NCBI GenBank assembly: GCA_965228905.1
Contig: CBDDII010000003.1
Location: 2,108,001 to 2,172,000, forward strand
Origin: CALKXV01 sp965228905
GTDB taxonomy: Bacteria > Pseudomonadota > Alphaproteobacteria > Rhodobacterales > Rhodobacteraceae
Length of the DNA stretch: 64,000 nt
Reading direction: 5' to 3'
Below are positions 36,912 to 45,052 of the stretch, piece after piece. The notes under the pieces are model-generated. The model saw nothing but the letters and a program-made list of their open reading frames with translations, did not search any database and was not told the DNA's origin. The position numbers were made by a program, and so were the translations under genes. Every line of letters starts with the position of its first letter. Position 1 is the stretch's first letter.

Positions 36912-37711
36912 CGCGCGGCTCTCGCGCGGTCCATGAAGTCCCTTGCGCGTTCCGGGTCCACCGCATTCCAGGTGTTGCCATCGACCTTGAGCGACGAGCC
37001 CACGATGCATCCATCTGCAATGGCCAGAACATCGGCGATGGTTTCATGTTTTACGCCGGTGTTGGCAAGGACCGGCGTGTCGGGAAGCGCGGATTTCACC
37101 GCTTCCAGATCCTCCATACGCGCGGCTTCACCGGTGATAGCACCAGAGACGAGAACGGCGTCAGGGATCGACGAGAACACCGCGCTTCGCGCGCGGTCGG
37201 CCAGCGGGCGCTGGTCCAGGCTATGGGCAAATTCGGCGGACACATTGTAAAGCATCAGGAGGTCGGATCGACCCAGCCGGTCGCGATAGCGCATGGCCGC
37301 ACCGGCGTCAGGCGTCCAGGGTCCCATGTCCGAGGCATAGGTGCCGGTAAAGATCTCGCGGCAAAACGAAGCCCCGGTTGCGGCGGCAAGTGCCACGGTC
37401 GAGGTCGGATCCCAGAGGACATTGACGCCGAATGGCACTGAGATTTCGCTGCGAAGACTGCCGATCACAAATGCCATCGTCGCAAGCGAGGCACGGTCCA
37501 CGTCGAACTCGTAAGGCCGGTCGTTTTCGTTGCCGAACATCACCGCGTCGACACCTGCCGCCTGAAGCGCCGAGAGGTCCGCGCGGGCCGCGCGCACGAT
37601 CCCCTCCAACCCTGCTTCCGCATCAAAAAGCGGCGTCCCCGGCAGTGCGCCGAGATGCACCATGGCGATCACCGGTTTTGGTGTGCCGAACACACTTTCG
37701 TAACTGGACAT
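36908..37711 (-). CDS. BtpA/SgcQ family protein
   Basis: 267 residues from the ATG at 37711, with GGGGGAGGAG upstream. A TIM-barrel-like protein: VIAMVHLGALPGTPLFD at the start, GVDAVMFGNENDRPYE, VPFGVNVLWDPTSTVALAAATGASFCRE and LANTGVKHETIADVLAIADGCIVGSSLK, all hallmarks of BtpA. BtpA was described as affecting photosystem I stability in cyanobacteria, but bacterial homologues such as SgcQ lie in sugar operons. It is first in the operon BtpA, M42 peptidase, FGGY kinase, divergent from the aldo/keto reductase. Confidence 0.88.
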   Translation of the reverse strand: MSSYESVFGTPKPVIAMVHLGALPGTPLFDAEAGLEGIVRAARADLSALQAAGVDAVMFGNENDRPYEFDVDRASLATMAFVIGSLRSEISVPFGVNVLWDPTSTVALAAATGASFCREIFTGTYASDMGPWTPDAGAAMRYRDRLGRSDLLMLYNVSAEFAHSLDQRPLADRARSAVFSSIPDAVLVSGAITGEAARMEDLEAVKSALPDTPVLANTGVKHETIADVLAIADGCIVGSSLKVDGNTWNAVDPERARDFMDRARAAR

Positions 37712-37758
37712 GCCTGCTCCTCCCCCGTTTTCTTGTGCCAAAGCCTAGCCGGGAAATC

Positions 37759-37771
37759 CTTGTATCCCAAG
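37759..37771. promoter_or_regulatory. Candidate GntR-type operator between the divergent sugar operons
   Basis: CTTGTATCCCAAG has inverted arms CTTG/CAAG around five bases, resembling the TTGTATACAA sites of FadR-subfamily GntR regulators. It lies in the ~98-base divergent gap between the BtpA and aldo/keto reductase genes. No regulator gene is nearby, so support is weak. Confidence 0.25.
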
Positions 37772-37809
37772 ACGAAATTGTCCTAGGTTCGATGGAAAAG
37801 GGGGGATCC

Positions 37810-38835
37810 ATGACGCAACGCAGGCGAGGCTGGGACAGGCACGGCACGGGCGGTCTGACCTTCACCGAACTGGGGCTCGGGACGGCCCCCCTTGGCAACC
37901 TCTACCGTGCGATCAGCGACGAGGCCGCCGACGCGGTCTTCGATGCGGCGTGGGAGGCAGGCGTTCGTTATTTCGACACCGCGCCGCTTTACGGTCTGGG
38001 CCTGTCCGAGACGCGCCTCAACCGGTTTCTGCGGGGAAAGCCGCGCGACGAATACGTGTTGTCGAGCAAGATCGGGCGCCTGCTGAGGGCCGCAACCGAA
38101 GAAACGCGCACCGGACATGGCAAGTGGTTCGACGTGCCCGCGCGGCAAGAGGTTTATGACTACGGCCATGACGCCACGCTTCGCTCCGTCGAGTTTTCGC
38201 TGGAGCGTCTCGGCGTGGACCGCATCGACATCCTTTATGCGCACGATCTGGACGCCTTTACCCACGGAAACCAGGCCGCCTCCGACGCGAGGCTGAGCGA
38301 GTTCATGGAAGGTGGCTACAAGGCGCTTCTTCGACTGCGCGACGAGGGGATGATTTCCGCTTTCGGCGCAGGTCTGAACGAATGGCAGCCCTGCCAGTTT
38401 CTGGCCGAACGTGGGGATTTCGACATCTTCCTTCTTGCGGGCCGCTACACGCTTCTTGAACAGGAGGCGTTGGAAAGTTTCCTGCCGCTTTGCGTTGAGC
38501 GGGGCATCGGGATCGTGATCGGCGGGCCTTACAATTCCGGCATACTGGCGACCGGCGCGCGCGACGGGGCGTTCTATAACTATGATCCGGCGCCGCCTGA
38601 AATTCTTGAACGTGTCTCATGGATCGAAACCATGTGCAACCGGCACGGCGTCCGACTTGTCGACGCCGCGTTCCAGTTCCCGCTTCGCCATCCCGCCGTC
38701 GTCTCGGTCATTCCGGGCGGGCAGGGCCTTTCAGAGATGCAGTCCAACCTTCGCGCCGCCGAAGCGGAGATCCCCGACGCCTTATGGTCGAACCTCAAGG
38801 CGGAAGGATTGTTGCGAGAGGATGCGCCGGTTTGA
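37810..38835 (+). CDS. Aldo/keto reductase (D-threo-aldose/L-fucose dehydrogenase-like)
   Basis: 341 residues. The fold is a (beta/alpha)8 AKR: LGLGTAPLGNLY, GVRYFDTAPLYGLGLSETRL (catalytic Asp and Tyr), VLSSKIGRLL (Lys) and DILYAHDLDAF (His). The family member closest in pattern is D-threo-aldose 1-dehydrogenase, which oxidises L-fucose and D-arabinose to lactones. The ATG at 37810 has AAAAGGGGGGA just upstream; the open frame back to 37432 runs through BtpA. It overlaps the lactonase-like gene by four bases, so the two probably act in sequence (aldose to lactone to acid). Confidence 0.9.
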   Translation: MTQRRRGWDRHGTGGLTFTELGLGTAPLGNLYRAISDEAADAVFDAAWEAGVRYFDTAPLYGLGLSETRLNRFLRGKPRDEYVLSSKIGRLLRAATEETRTGHGKWFDVPARQEVYDYGHDATLRSVEFSLERLGVDRIDILYAHDLDAFTHGNQAASDARLSEFMEGGYKALLRLRDEGMISAFGAGLNEWQPCQFLAERGDFDIFLLAGRYTLLEQEALESFLPLCVERGIGIVIGGPYNSGILATGARDGAFYNYDPAPPEILERVSWIETMCNRHGVRLVDAAFQFPLRHPAVVSVIPGGQGLSEMQSNLRAAEAEIPDALWSNLKAEGLLREDAPV

Positions 38836-39674
38836 AAATTGATGCCCACCAACACTTCTGGCAGCCCGCGCGCGGGGATTACGACTGGATGCCCAAGGAC
38901 AACCCCACGTTGTCACGCGCATATTTCCCTTTCGATCTCGCGCCCCAGATGGCCGATGCGGGGATCACCCGCAGCGTGCTTGTTCAGGCGGCGGCCACGG
39001 TCAACGAGACCGAGTACATGCTGGGCCTCGCCGACGCGACCGAGACGGTCGGTGCTGTCGTGGGATGGGTGGATTTCGAAGCGCCCGATGTGGCAGATAC
39101 GCTCGCACGTCTGGCGGAGCACCCTAAGTTCTCGGGCGTGCGCCCGATGATTCAGGACATCCCTGACGACGATTGGATGCTTCGCGACGATGTGCAGCGC
39201 GGCTTCCGCGCCGTCCGGGATCTCGGGCTGACCTTCGACGCCCTGGGCTTCCCGCGTCACCTGGAAAATTTCCTGACGATCCTCACCCGCTATGACGACA
39301 TGCGCTGTGTGATCGACCATTGCATGAAGCCGGACATCGCCGGACATACCCCCGACAGCTTTCGACACTGGGCCGACGGCATGTCCGCCATCGCTTCGGA
39401 GACCGGAGCTTTCTGCAAGCTCTCCGGTCTGGTGACCGAAGCGGGCGAGAACTGGACGGTCGATGACCTCAGACCCTATGCCCATCACGTCCTCGAAGCC
39501 TTCGGACCGGATCGTGTCATGTGGGGGTCGGACTGGCCCGTCGTCCGCTTGCGGGCCGAGTATTCGCGCTGGCTGGAGGCGGCAGAGGCCCTGACCGAAG
39601 ACCTGACCTCCGACGAAAGAGAGCGCGTGTTTGGCGGAACCGCTGCGGAGTTTTATCGGATCGGTGCGGCGTAG
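38832..39674 (+). CDS. Amidohydrolase 2 family sugar lactonase (L-fucono/rhamnono-lactonase-like)
   Basis: 280 residues from a TTG at 38832 that overlaps the reductase stop (TTGA). The metal motif is KIDAHQHFWQP at the very start, with DYDWMPKDNPTLSRAYFP after it. CVIDHCMKPDI and MWGSDWPVVRL give the remaining His and Asp ligands. This is the pattern of L-fuconolactonase/L-rhamnonolactonase enzymes. Together with the reductase it outlines an oxidative sugar pathway. It is the last gene of the sugar locus before the accessory region. Confidence 0.9.
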   Translation: MKIDAHQHFWQPARGDYDWMPKDNPTLSRAYFPFDLAPQMADAGITRSVLVQAAATVNETEYMLGLADATETVGAVVGWVDFEAPDVADTLARLAEHPKFSGVRPMIQDIPDDDWMLRDDVQRGFRAVRDLGLTFDALGFPRHLENFLTILTRYDDMRCVIDHCMKPDIAGHTPDSFRHWADGMSAIASETGAFCKLSGLVTEAGENWTVDDLRPYAHHVLEAFGPDRVMWGSDWPVVRLRAEYSRWLEAAEALTEDLTSDERERVFGGTAAEFYRIGAA

Positions 39675-39880
39675 CGGATCGGCTCGTTCCTCGTTAGTCC
39701 AACGACCGCAGCCGTCAGCGAATTCTGCTTGTCGCTCGAAACGGTAGCGCCCCGGGGCCATTTGGCATCGGGTGTTTGCATGAATGAGAAAACAAGTAAC
39801 TGGTTCTCGAAAAAGGCTGCTTTCAGTTCATAGCTCGCATCGCTAGTATTGTGCCGTCCTGAACTGGAAGGCCGTGGAAA

Positions 39881-40663
39881 TTGACGAGAGTCGAGCCAAC
39901 CAAAGCGGAATCGCTGTTGCGAGACGAATTATTTCGCTTCTTAGGCAGAGAAAAATTTGAGCTCATTAAAAGAACGTCGGAAGACAAGCCGGATTTTTTG
40001 TTTTCATTGAACGGTCGAGTCATTGCTTGTGAAGCAGTGCAAGTACCGCCTTCGGAAGTCTTTCAGTATGTTCACAAGCGACTTCATGAAACTCCGGACG
40101 ATCAAGCAATTGGTACTCGGGTCACTTGGGCTGAAGAGCCTCATATGTGGGTTGCTTCGGCAGTAGCCGCAAAACGATCGAAGATTGTTGCGTACAAGCG
40201 AGAGACCGGAGCGGACCAATGTTGGCTGCTTGTCCACGCACCGGTAGAAGATACCCAAATTTTCGTTCGAGGAGACTTCGCCTGGGAACGACAAATGCTA
40301 GGTTATGGAGCTTCGCTTGTGCGAAGTGGCTTCGACAGAATATTGTTCTGGGAACCCAAGTCAGGGATGCAGTTAATTCATCGGCGTGGCGAAACGCACC
40401 GCCCAGTGACGTTTGATCTCGCCAAAGGGTATCCTTCGCGGTCCTTTACGCTTTTCTCGGCGCCCTTCACAACCACAGCCAAGGGTGTGGCACCTCGTGA
40501 ATACGATTATGGTGAAATCGAAATATTAGACATCTTCGTGCCACCAATGGACAAACAATTTCACGGCCTCAAGCCAGCCGCTCGACTGTGGAGTTACAGG
40601 TTACGGGTCACGGCGTACGACGATCGCGCCGAAATGCATCCGGAAGTTATTCGCATACGATAG
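39881..40663 (+). CDS. Hypothetical protein, possible PD-(D/E)xK-type nuclease
   Basis: 260 residues, start TTG at 39881 with GGAAGG nine bases upstream. The family was not recognised. The early segment SEDKPDFLFSLNGRVIACEAVQ resembles a nuclease core (Pro-Asp, a beta hairpin, then Glu-Ala-Val-Gln in place of E-x-K), after a helix with Lys and Glu residues. No signal peptide or membrane helix. Base composition is clearly AT-richer than in the sugar genes upstream, which suggests transfer. It stands alone between the lactonase gene and the tRNA-Asn fragment. A nuclease role is only a motif-level guess. Confidence 0.6.
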   Translation: MTRVEPTKAESLLRDELFRFLGREKFELIKRTSEDKPDFLFSLNGRVIACEAVQVPPSEVFQYVHKRLHETPDDQAIGTRVTWAEEPHMWVASAVAAKRSKIVAYKRETGADQCWLLVHAPVEDTQIFVRGDFAWERQMLGYGASLVRSGFDRILFWEPKSGMQLIHRRGETHRPVTFDLAKGYPSRSFTLFSAPFTTTAKGVAPREYDYGEIEILDIFVPPMDKQFHGLKPAARLWSYRLRVTAYDDRAEMHPEVIRIR

Positions 40664-40984
40664 CCGCAAGTCGCGAGACTTGGCGATGCACACGGATCTG
40701 CTTGCTAATTGGTTGCCATGTAAGTCTAGAGAAAGAAAACCCGCAGGTAGCAGCCTAAGTAGGTAGCGGCTTTATCGAGAAATTTTGGCTCCGGCGGTAG
40801 GGATCGAACCTACGACCAATTGATTAACAGGAAAATTTTGTTGAATAGTCTAGCCTCTTGAAATTGTGACAAAGCGGCGATCTTCGCTTTGTATGGTTCA
40901 ATAAATAAGGAGCCAAATACTTACGACCATTTGACACTCGGGGACACTGGACGCAACTTGGCGCAGTGACAAATCAGGTGACGA
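40664..40984. other. Gene-free spacer carrying an attachment-site scar
   Basis: About 320 bases without a credible coding frame. The only structure seen is the partial tRNA-Asn at 40786-40830. The stretch right of it is AT-rich and leads into the integrase start at 40985. Confidence 0.6.
40786..40830 (-). repeat. 3' fragment of tRNA-Asn(GTT): probable integration attachment site
   Basis: Read on the minus strand, this is the 3' part of a tRNA. The anticodon GTT is at 40828-40826 inside CTGTTAATC, followed by the variable region, a T-arm GTAGG/TTCGATC/CCTAC and the acceptor strand ending CGCCGGAGCCA. The D-arm and 5' acceptor half are missing: beyond 40830 the sequence becomes unrelated AT-rich DNA. 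Such 3' tRNA fragments are left at the far attachment site of integrating elements. The integrase starts 155 bases to the right. No intact tRNA-Asn was noticed elsewhere in the window. Confidence 0.8.
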
Positions 40985-42274
40985 ATGGCGAAACTGACGG
41001 ATGAGGCGGTTCGGAGGGCGAAACCGCCTGTGAGGGGCCAGAGGCTGATATTCGATAACCACAGGGACGCACCATGAGGCTTCGCCCTGCGGATCACTCA
41101 GGCGGGCGGTAAAGCGTTTATCCTTCGCTACAAGATAGACGGGAGAGAACGCCGAAAAACCATCGGTGACTACCCCACTTGGTCCCTTGTGGCTGCGCGC
41201 GCTGAAGCGCGCGAACTGAGTGTCAGAGTTCAAAAGGGCGATGATCCTCTCGAAGCCGTTCGTCGTAGGAAGGCCGCGCCGATGTTGGCGGATCTCGTGA
41301 CAGAGTGGCTCGAACGATACGCAACTGGTCTCAAGAGCGAGACAGCCGTCCGGGGATACATGATGAACGACTTGTTGCCGGTCCTGGGCCGAATGAAGGT
41401 AGCGGACTTGCGCCGTGTCGATCTCATCGAAGTTATCGAGGCCAAGGCAGAGAAGGCACCCCGTGCCGCCGCGCAACTCTTACTCTATAGCCGCAAGCTT
41501 TTGGATTACGCAACCGACCGTGAGGTTATTCCAGCGAACCCTTTGGCGGGTTTTAAACCATCGAAGGTGACCGTTAAAGGAACAAGAAACGCGTTGGCCG
41601 CCAAAAAACGAAAGCGGGTTCTGGACGCCGACGAAATAGCGACGTTCTGGGAGGGCTGCGTCACATGCGGGATGCATCGTCTGTCAGCATTGGCGCTCCG
41701 ATTTGTGTTGGTCAGCGGGCAGCGGCCTGGAGAAGTGGCAGGGATGCACGAGAGCGAGGTATGTGGGCGCTGGTGGACGATACCAGCGGCGCGGCGTGGC
41801 AAGACAGGGACCGAACATCGAGTCTTTCTGACCGACACCGGGCTTGATATTCTTGCGGATGCCCAGAACGAACTCATGCGCCTCGGCAAGCGAAGGGGCG
41901 GGCAGAGGGGCGGCTTCTACTTCGAGGCCAGACCAAGCACGGCGGTGACAGTCCCGGCACTTTGGCGGGCCGTGCAACGCCACACCGACGAACTCGGCAA
42001 CAAGCAAGATCCACAGTGGGGCCATTGGTCACCGCATGATCTGCGGCGAACGATGCGCACCGGGCTTTCGGCCAGCCGAATATTGACAGAGATTGCGGAG
42101 CTGACCATCGGCCACGAAAAACAGGGCATCGTCGCCATCTACGATCAACACCAGTATGAGGCCGAGATACAGTCGGCGCACGAGGCATGGGAGCGGCGCC
42201 TGACCGCGTTCATTGACCGACGCGCCCCATGCGCCAACAACGTCGTTTTGATTGGCGGGCGAGCGAATGCCTAG
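40985..42274 (+). pseudogene. Tyrosine-type site-specific integrase with in-frame TGA at codon 31
   Basis: The frame opens at the ATG at 40985 (MAKLTDEAVRRAKPPVRGQ), reads DNHRDAP, hits TGA at 41075-41077 and continues in the same frame as GFALRITQAGGKAFILRYK. The DUF4102 arm-binding domain is thus split but otherwise perfect. The catalytic domain is intact: Arg in VSGQRPGEVAG, HxxR in HDLRRTMRTG, and His..Tyr in IGHEKQGIVAIYDQHQY. Family members often have Arg before Gly-Phe, so CGA to TGA is a likely change. A shorter product from the GTG at 41189 would lack the N-terminal domain. Probably inactive, or a truncated remnant. Confidence 0.85.
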
Positions 42275-42842
42275 GAATTTCAAGTATGATGAACAGCATT
42301 CGATGGCTGAGTTCTATATCGCTAGCAGAGATGAGATCGAAATCGAGGCTGCGTATTTTGGATGCTCGAAATTGTACAGGGAAGATTTGCGCCAAGCCTT
42401 GATCGTGATCGATCGCCTGAAAATGGCCGGAAAATATGACGAGTATCGCGAACAAAAATTAAGATCAATGAAGCTTCGCGAGCAAGCCAAAGCGTTGGCT
42501 GACGCGTACCCTAACATGCCTGACACGGACGACCTGACGAACTTTTTGCGGGGCCTCAATAGTGCAAATCCCAAAGTCCGTGCGGAGTTTGGCGAGTTGT
42601 ATGTAAGGGAGGGCTTCGCGACGAAATTCTATCCGGAAGTAAGGCACTTGTTGCGAATGCTTCCTCGCGTCACAGTAGGGAAACGTGGGCCCAAGCCATT
42701 ACGCCCCCCTTGGCGCGACGCCAACGATGCAATGGACAACATGCGCTTATTCTTGGCCGACGGTCTGAACTTGAGCGACGCTGCGTTGGAGGCAGCTCGG
42801 AGGGAGCGGCAGGTGGGACAAAAATCGTGCAAAGCGCCTTAG
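42267..42842 (+). CDS. Hypothetical protein of an integrated element
   Basis: 191 residues from the ATG at 42267, overlapping the integrase stop by eight bases, so it is co-transcribed with it. Rich in charged helices (LKMAGKYDEYREQKLRSMKLREQAKALADAY) with no membrane segment or known motif that I recognise. The frame is AT-richer than the core genome. Likely an element-specific gene of unknown role. Confidence 0.55.
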   Translation: MPRNFKYDEQHSMAEFYIASRDEIEIEAAYFGCSKLYREDLRQALIVIDRLKMAGKYDEYREQKLRSMKLREQAKALADAYPNMPDTDDLTNFLRGLNSANPKVRAEFGELYVREGFATKFYPEVRHLLRMLPRVTVGKRGPKPLRPPWRDANDAMDNMRLFLADGLNLSDAALEAARRERQVGQKSCKAP

Positions 42843-42975
42843 GCAACTGTTTGAAATGAAAGAAACTCTTAGGAAATAATTTCCCTTCGAATTGTTTTCA
42901 CTTCGCCTTTTCGCGGCAATTCGCAACAGTCTGGTTGTAACTTAAAACGCAACTACTGAAACGCGAGGCCAACCA

Positions 42976-43194
42976 ATGAATTTCGATGATCTTGATGAAC
43001 TGAACGAAGAATCCATTTGCGCTGCATGGGCTGGCGAGTCGGTAGGTACTTGGCAGCGCAATCGCGCGCTCGGTATCGGACCGGCCTATATCAAGAAGGG
43101 GCGGAAGGTGCTCTACCGTCGCGCAGCGATCCGCGATTATTATCTCGCTCAAGAAAAGATACCGCCCCGCTCCAAGATCAATGATGCCGCTTAG
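42976..43194 (+). CDS. Small helix-turn-helix protein (excisionase/AlpA-like)
   Basis: 72 residues. SVGTWQRNRALGIGPAYIKKGRKVLYRRAAIRDYY follows the pattern of winged MerR-like HTH_17 proteins: a recognition helix, then the wing PAYIKKGRKVLYR. Such proteins are excisionases or regulators of integrated elements. It lies between the element's unknown gene and a replication-like gene, the usual place. Confidence 0.7.
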   Translation: MNFDDLDELNEESICAAWAGESVGTWQRNRALGIGPAYIKKGRKVLYRRAAIRDYYLAQEKIPPRSKINDAA

Positions 43195-43223
43195 AACATC
43201 CCTGGCCCGGCAGGAATCGAGCT

Positions 43224-43886
43224 ATGAGCGGACTACGTGCATTCGGTCTAGTCTCTACGTCAATATGGCAGAGTAATCGGTTCACCAGTTTGGAGCGGTT
43301 GGACGCTCGTCTGGCTTACATTTGGCTGCACACCAGCAGTAAGACGTCTGCCGGCATCTTGCGCATTGGGCCCGCGCATCTGTTTGAGGAAACCGATTTT
43401 ATCGACAGCTTAGATCGCGCCTCGGAAGTTTTTGAGGAGCTCAGTGATGCCAAACTGATCCAGCGGCACCGGCCGTATGTAGTTCTTAACAAATATATCA
43501 CTCACAACCCCGTAAAGACTTACAAGCACGCAATCGGCGCGTTCAACGAAGCCCTAGCAATGCCGGAAGGCGAAGCGAAGACGCGCCCTATCGAAGAACT
43601 AGAAAAGCAACGCGGTGCGATGGAGCTTGCTCGTTGGAGGGACAAATCGGGAGAACCGCATCCGGTGCTCTTCGATATTCACAGCTACATGACCGAAAGA
43701 TCAATCCCACCCGATACCCTTTCCAATACCATTAGTGACCCATTGTGTAGAAGTAGAATAGATAAAGGAGAAAGGAGAATACCCAACGATGAGACTACGC
43801 ACCCAGATCGTCCGTCGGACATGCAGCGAAAACCGCAAGGCGCAAGCGTTGAGGCCTTGCGGAGCCGTCTGGCTCGAGGATTCTAA
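43224..43886 (+). CDS. Phage-type replication/organiser-like protein
   Basis: 220 residues. The N-terminal ~110 residues (STSIWQSNRFTSLERLDARL, YIWLHTSSKTSAGILRIGP, EVFEELSDAKLIQRHRPYVV, KYITHNPVKTYKHAIGA) resemble winged-helix N-terminal domains of phage replisome organisers and replication initiators. The C-terminal part (after ~140) is low in structure and ends in a short basic tail. Identification is by pattern only; it could also be a regulator. Element-associated position supports the first reading. Confidence 0.5.
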   Translation: MSGLRAFGLVSTSIWQSNRFTSLERLDARLAYIWLHTSSKTSAGILRIGPAHLFEETDFIDSLDRASEVFEELSDAKLIQRHRPYVVLNKYITHNPVKTYKHAIGAFNEALAMPEGEAKTRPIEELEKQRGAMELARWRDKSGEPHPVLFDIHSYMTERSIPPDTLSNTISDPLCRSRIDKGERRIPNDETTHPDRPSDMQRKPQGASVEALRSRLARGF

Positions 43887-44668
43887 CACTGATTAACCCG
43901 ATTAAAACTCACTAAATATCGCCACTTGAAGGACTTGAACGTAAAAACGCAGAACCTCAACTCACATTCCCGCCCGCTGAGATCGACAGGCACCGACGCG
44001 GAAAGAGGTTGGTCGACGCGGCGAGAGCGCAATGAACAAGGAACTCACAAATGGCTGCAGTTGATGGTCTCGAGATCCTGATCGAGCTGGGGGGGGTGGG
44101 GGCAATCTCTAGAAACTCTGCCAGAAAAAACCCGCCCCCCTCGCTCTCGCACATTTTTTTCTTGGAAAGATGGATTTTCGGGCTCTTTGGAACGCCAGTA
44201 GACTAGCGCCGGCTAAAAGAAAGACTTGAAAACAATGACGTGTGAAGTCGATTGGAATCCCGCGGCCATTCCCGGCAAGAATTTCTTTTCGTTGGTCCGG
44301 CATCGAGAGCACTTTATGCAATACAGTTCCGAAATTCGTGTGGCGTTTGATGTGGCTCGAAGTCTCGACATTTCGGCACCCTAGAGACTGAATTTTTATT
44401 TTATCGTTTTCTGTGCTTGGGCCTTCCTTTTTCCATGAGCGCCGCATGTCAATCCAAAGGAAGCTCCCCAGACTATTGACGAAGTGGTTTGCTCCCATGG
44501 GATGTGCAGGCAAGGGGCACGCGTCTGAGCGTCCGAAGCGCGGGTCCGCAATCGCGGATCCGCATCTTCAACGCCACGACTACTTGACCATAGCCGCCGC
44601 TGCGAAAACTGCTCTCAATGTTGTTCGGGAACAAACTCCTCCGGAGTACTTGAGCCTAGTCAACGGCT
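43887..44668. other. Long gene-free stretch upstream of the nos cluster
   Basis: About 780 bases with no credible gene. It holds a short coding-like remnant near 43925-44033 (LEGLERKNAEPQLTFPPAE) that starts after a stop and ends at TGA. It also holds a G-tract pairing with a C-tract (about 44085-44145) before a T-run, and AT-rich DNA around 44390. This looks like decayed DNA between the integrated element and nosC. The regulatory site at 44621 is the only clear functional signal. Confidence 0.5.
44621..44634. promoter_or_regulatory. FNR/NnrR-type box upstream of nosC
   Basis: TTGTTCGGGAACAA is a 14-bp palindrome with perfect 6-bp arms and the TTG-N8-CAA spacing of Crp/Fnr-family NO or oxygen regulators. 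It ends 34 bases before the nosC ATG, so it could serve as a class II activation site. The Crp/Fnr gene at 55433 is the obvious candidate to bind it. Confidence 0.7.
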
Positions 44669-45052
44669 ATGACACGCGGATACTTCCCTGTTTTGATTCC
44701 CGTCATGATCGTCAGCCTTGCATTGGGGACGGCGGCGTCCGGATATCTGCGAACCAGTCATGCCATCGCCAATACTGGACTGACCGACATTGTCATCTGT
44801 GGGTCCGAAGACACCCGAATTGTCACGGTCGATCAGGACGGTAACCCTGTTGAACGTCAGGCCGGTTGTGCCCATTGCTCGGACTGCACTCTGACACCGG
44901 TGGCAGAGGCGCCACGCTCCCTTACTCTGGCTATCCCTCACCGCGCGTTGGGTTCCCGCCGATCCATGTCCGGAGAACCGAGCTTCTATGGAGGTGGTCC
45001 AACAGTGCGGCGCGTGCGCGGTCCGCCAATCTTCGTGGATCTGCAGAAATGA
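44669..45052 (+). CDS. nosC: NosC-like small membrane protein with CXXCXXC motif
   Basis: 127 residues. One N-terminal hydrophobic segment (FPVLIPVMIVSLALGTAASGY) is followed by an exported part with GCAHCSDCTL, a C-x2-C-x2-C motif. In Paracoccus denitrificans nosC, a protein with this motif, lies just upstream of nosR; its role is unknown. Here it overlaps nosR by four bases (ATGA), so it belongs to the same operon. The C-terminal third after ~residue 85 is Gly/Arg/Pro-rich and poorly structured. Confidence 0.72.
   Translation: MTRGYFPVLIPVMIVSLALGTAASGYLRTSHAIANTGLTDIVICGSEDTRIVTVDQDGNPVERQAGCAHCSDCTLTPVAEAPRSLTLAIPHRALGSRRSMSGEPSFYGGGPTVRRVRGPPIFVDLQK

Noticed and set aside
41075..41077. 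TGA in the integrase as selenocysteine
   Set aside because: No Cys or Sec is expected at this site in integrases and no SECIS-like hairpin was seen.
44413..44844. 143-residue open frame overlapping nosC
   Set aside because: It has no recognisable domain, covers the NnrR-type box and overlaps nosC in another frame.
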